DNA of 7,642 nt from UBA9410 sp036123635 (GTDB taxonomy: Bacteria > Actinomycetota > Acidimicrobiia > Acidimicrobiales > MedAcidi-G1), in contig JAZADL010000030.1 in NCBI GenBank assembly GCA_036123635.1, positions 1 to 7,642 on the forward strand, written 5' to 3'. The translations under genes and the position numbers were made by a program. Every line of letters begins with the position of its first letter. Position 1 is the stretch's first letter. The notes below the pieces were generated by a model, which saw only the letters and a list, made by a program, of their open reading frames with translations, was not told the DNA's origin and did not search any database. This document shows, piece after piece, positions 6,511-7,642 of this stretch.

Positions 6511-7642
6511 TTGGCAGAGTGCTACGACTTCGTGATCGTCGGGGGTGGCTCCGCGGGATGCGCTCTGGCTAACCGCCTCAGCGCCGACCCGTCCACCCGG
6601 GTGCTCGTGCTGGAGGCCGGACGCCGCGACTGGAAGGCCGACGTGGTCATCCACATGCCGGCTGCCCTGTCAATGGGTATCGGAAACCGCTTCTACGACT
6701 GGATGTACGAGTCCGAACCGGAGCCCGAGATGGGCGGCCGCCGGGTGTATCACGCGCGAGGCAAAGTGCTGGGCGGCTCGTCGTCCATCAACGGAATGAT
6801 CTTCCAGCGTGGGAACCCAATGGACTATGACCGGTGGGCGGCCACCCCGGGCTGCGAGTCATGGGATTGGGCCCACTGCCTGCCCTACTTCAAGCGTATG
6901 GAAACGTGCATTGCCGGAGCCGACGACTGGCGAGGTGGCGACGGGCCGCTGAAACTGGAGAGGGGACCGGCCACCAGTCCACTGTTCCGGGCCTTCTTCG
7001 AAGCCGTGAAGGAGGCTGGCCATCCTCTGACCATCGACGTCAACGGCTACCGGCAGGAGGGCTTTAATGCTTTTGACCGAAATGTGTACCGGGGACGACG
7101 CCAGTCAGCCGCCCGGGCCTACCTTCATCCGGTCCTGGATCGAGACAACCTGAACCTGGTCACCAAGGCGCACGCCACCCGGCTGGTTATGGACGGCACC
7201 CAGGTCACCGGCGTCGAGTACCAGCACCGGGGACGACGCCACATGGCCGCCGCCGCCGAGGTCATCTTGTGTGGTGGGGCCATCAACACGCCACAACTAC
7301 TGCAGCTGTCGGGCATCGGCCCGGCTGCCGTACTGCACGACGCCGGGGTCTCACCGGTTGTGGATCTACCCGGGGTGGGGGAGAACCTCCAGGACCACCT
7401 CGAGGCGTACGTGCAGTACTCCTGCACCCAGCCGGTGTCGATGGCCCCCCACCTGGCCCGTTGGCGCAGGCCGTGGATCGGCCTGCAGTGGCTGTTCCGT
7501 CAGGGCCCTGGAGCGTCGAACCACTTCGAGGCCGGCGGGTTCCTGCGCAGCAACAACGAGGTCCGGTGGCCGAATCTGATGTTCCACTTCCTGCCCGTTG
7601 CCGTCCGCTACGACGGGTCAGTGCCGACTGCCGGACACGGCT
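6511..7642 (+). CDS. betA: Choline dehydrogenase (GMC oxidoreductase), N-terminal part, runs off right edge
   Basis: 377 codons are visible of a protein usually about 550 residues long. BetA is an FAD enzyme, often membrane-associated, that oxidises choline to betaine aldehyde in glycine betaine synthesis or choline catabolism. The FAD-binding glycines are in IVGGGSAG at residues 9-16, with LEAG at 34-37. GMC signature 1 is GKVLGGSSSINGMIFQRG (84-101) and signature 2 is GGAINTPQLLQLSGIG (255-270). Stretches such as LPGVGENLQDHLE (286-298), GASNHFEAGGFLRS (334-347) and FHFLPVAVRYDGS (358-370) match my recollection of E. coli BetA closely, which supports choline over generic GMC substrates. The catalytic His of the C-terminal domain lies outside the window. 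The start is TTG with a strong ribosome site; an ATG further in (Met49) would remove the FAD motif. No betB, betI or transporter gene is visible. Confidence 0.92.
   Translation, partial: MAECYDFVIVGGGSAGCALANRLSADPSTRVLVLEAGRRDWKADVVIHMPAALSMGIGNRFYDWMYESEPEPEMGGRRVYHARGKVLGGSSSINGMIFQRGNPMDYDRWAATPGCESWDWAHCLPYFKRMETCIAGADDWRGGDGPLKLERGPATSPLFRAFFEAVKEAGHPLTIDVNGYRQEGFNAFDRNVYRGRRQSAARAYLHPVLDRDNLNLVTKAHATRLVMDGTQVTGVEYQHRGRRHMAAAAEVILCGGAINTPQLLQLSGIGPAAVLHDAGVSPVVDLPGVGENLQDHLEAYVQYSCTQPVSMAPHLARWRRPWIGLQWLFRQGPGASNHFEAGGFLRSNNEVRWPNLMFHFLPVAVRYDGSVPTAGHG

Noticed and set aside
7245..7258. GCC codon run in betA as a tandem repeat
   Set aside because: Four Ala codons in a surface stretch of a normal gene; too short to count as a repeat feature.

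Overview
The window is uniformly GC-rich and gene-dense, with eight protein genes on both strands and gaps of only 5 to about 106 bases. Third codon positions are strongly G/C. Two starts are non-ATG (a GTG and a TTG). One gene has the hexamer TAGCCT ending six bases before its ATG, the usual look of a leaderless start in Actinobacteria. Together with the mix of catabolic genes, a P450 and a choline dehydrogenase, this suggests a high-GC actinobacterium, possibly a free-living or marine Acidimicrobiia-type lineage. That assignment is inference; no rRNA or tRNA gene is present to confirm it.

Left part, minus strand (1-2504): a threonine aldolase gene (ltaE) reads toward the left and is followed by a small hairpin. 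Then comes a promoter-like pair driving a short-chain dehydrogenase/reductase and the N-terminal 171 codons of a HyuA-type hydantoinase/oxoprolinase subunit. That gene runs off the left edge. The last two genes are 10 bases apart and look translationally coupled.

Middle, plus strand (2583-4567): divergent from ltaE is a DapA/N-acetylneuraminate-lyase family aldolase that lacks the arginine expected of a true lysine-pathway enzyme. It is followed by an RNA-metabolism-type protein with a LabA-like NYN nuclease domain and two OST-HTH/LOTUS domains.

Right part: convergent with that gene is a minus-strand pair, trhA (hemolysin III/PAQR membrane protein) then a cytochrome P450, separated by 5 bases. 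Divergent from trhA on the plus strand is betA (choline dehydrogenase), of which 377 codons are visible before the right edge.

Metabolically, several genes fit use of small nitrogenous or carbonyl compounds: choline oxidation, threonine cleavage, hydantoin/oxoproline-type hydrolysis, and an aldolase of unknown substrate. They do not form one recognisable pathway. I see no RNA genes, mobile elements, CRISPR arrays, phage or clear defence genes, and nothing that convincingly qualifies as a new system. The NYN-LOTUS-LOTUS protein is the least understood gene here.
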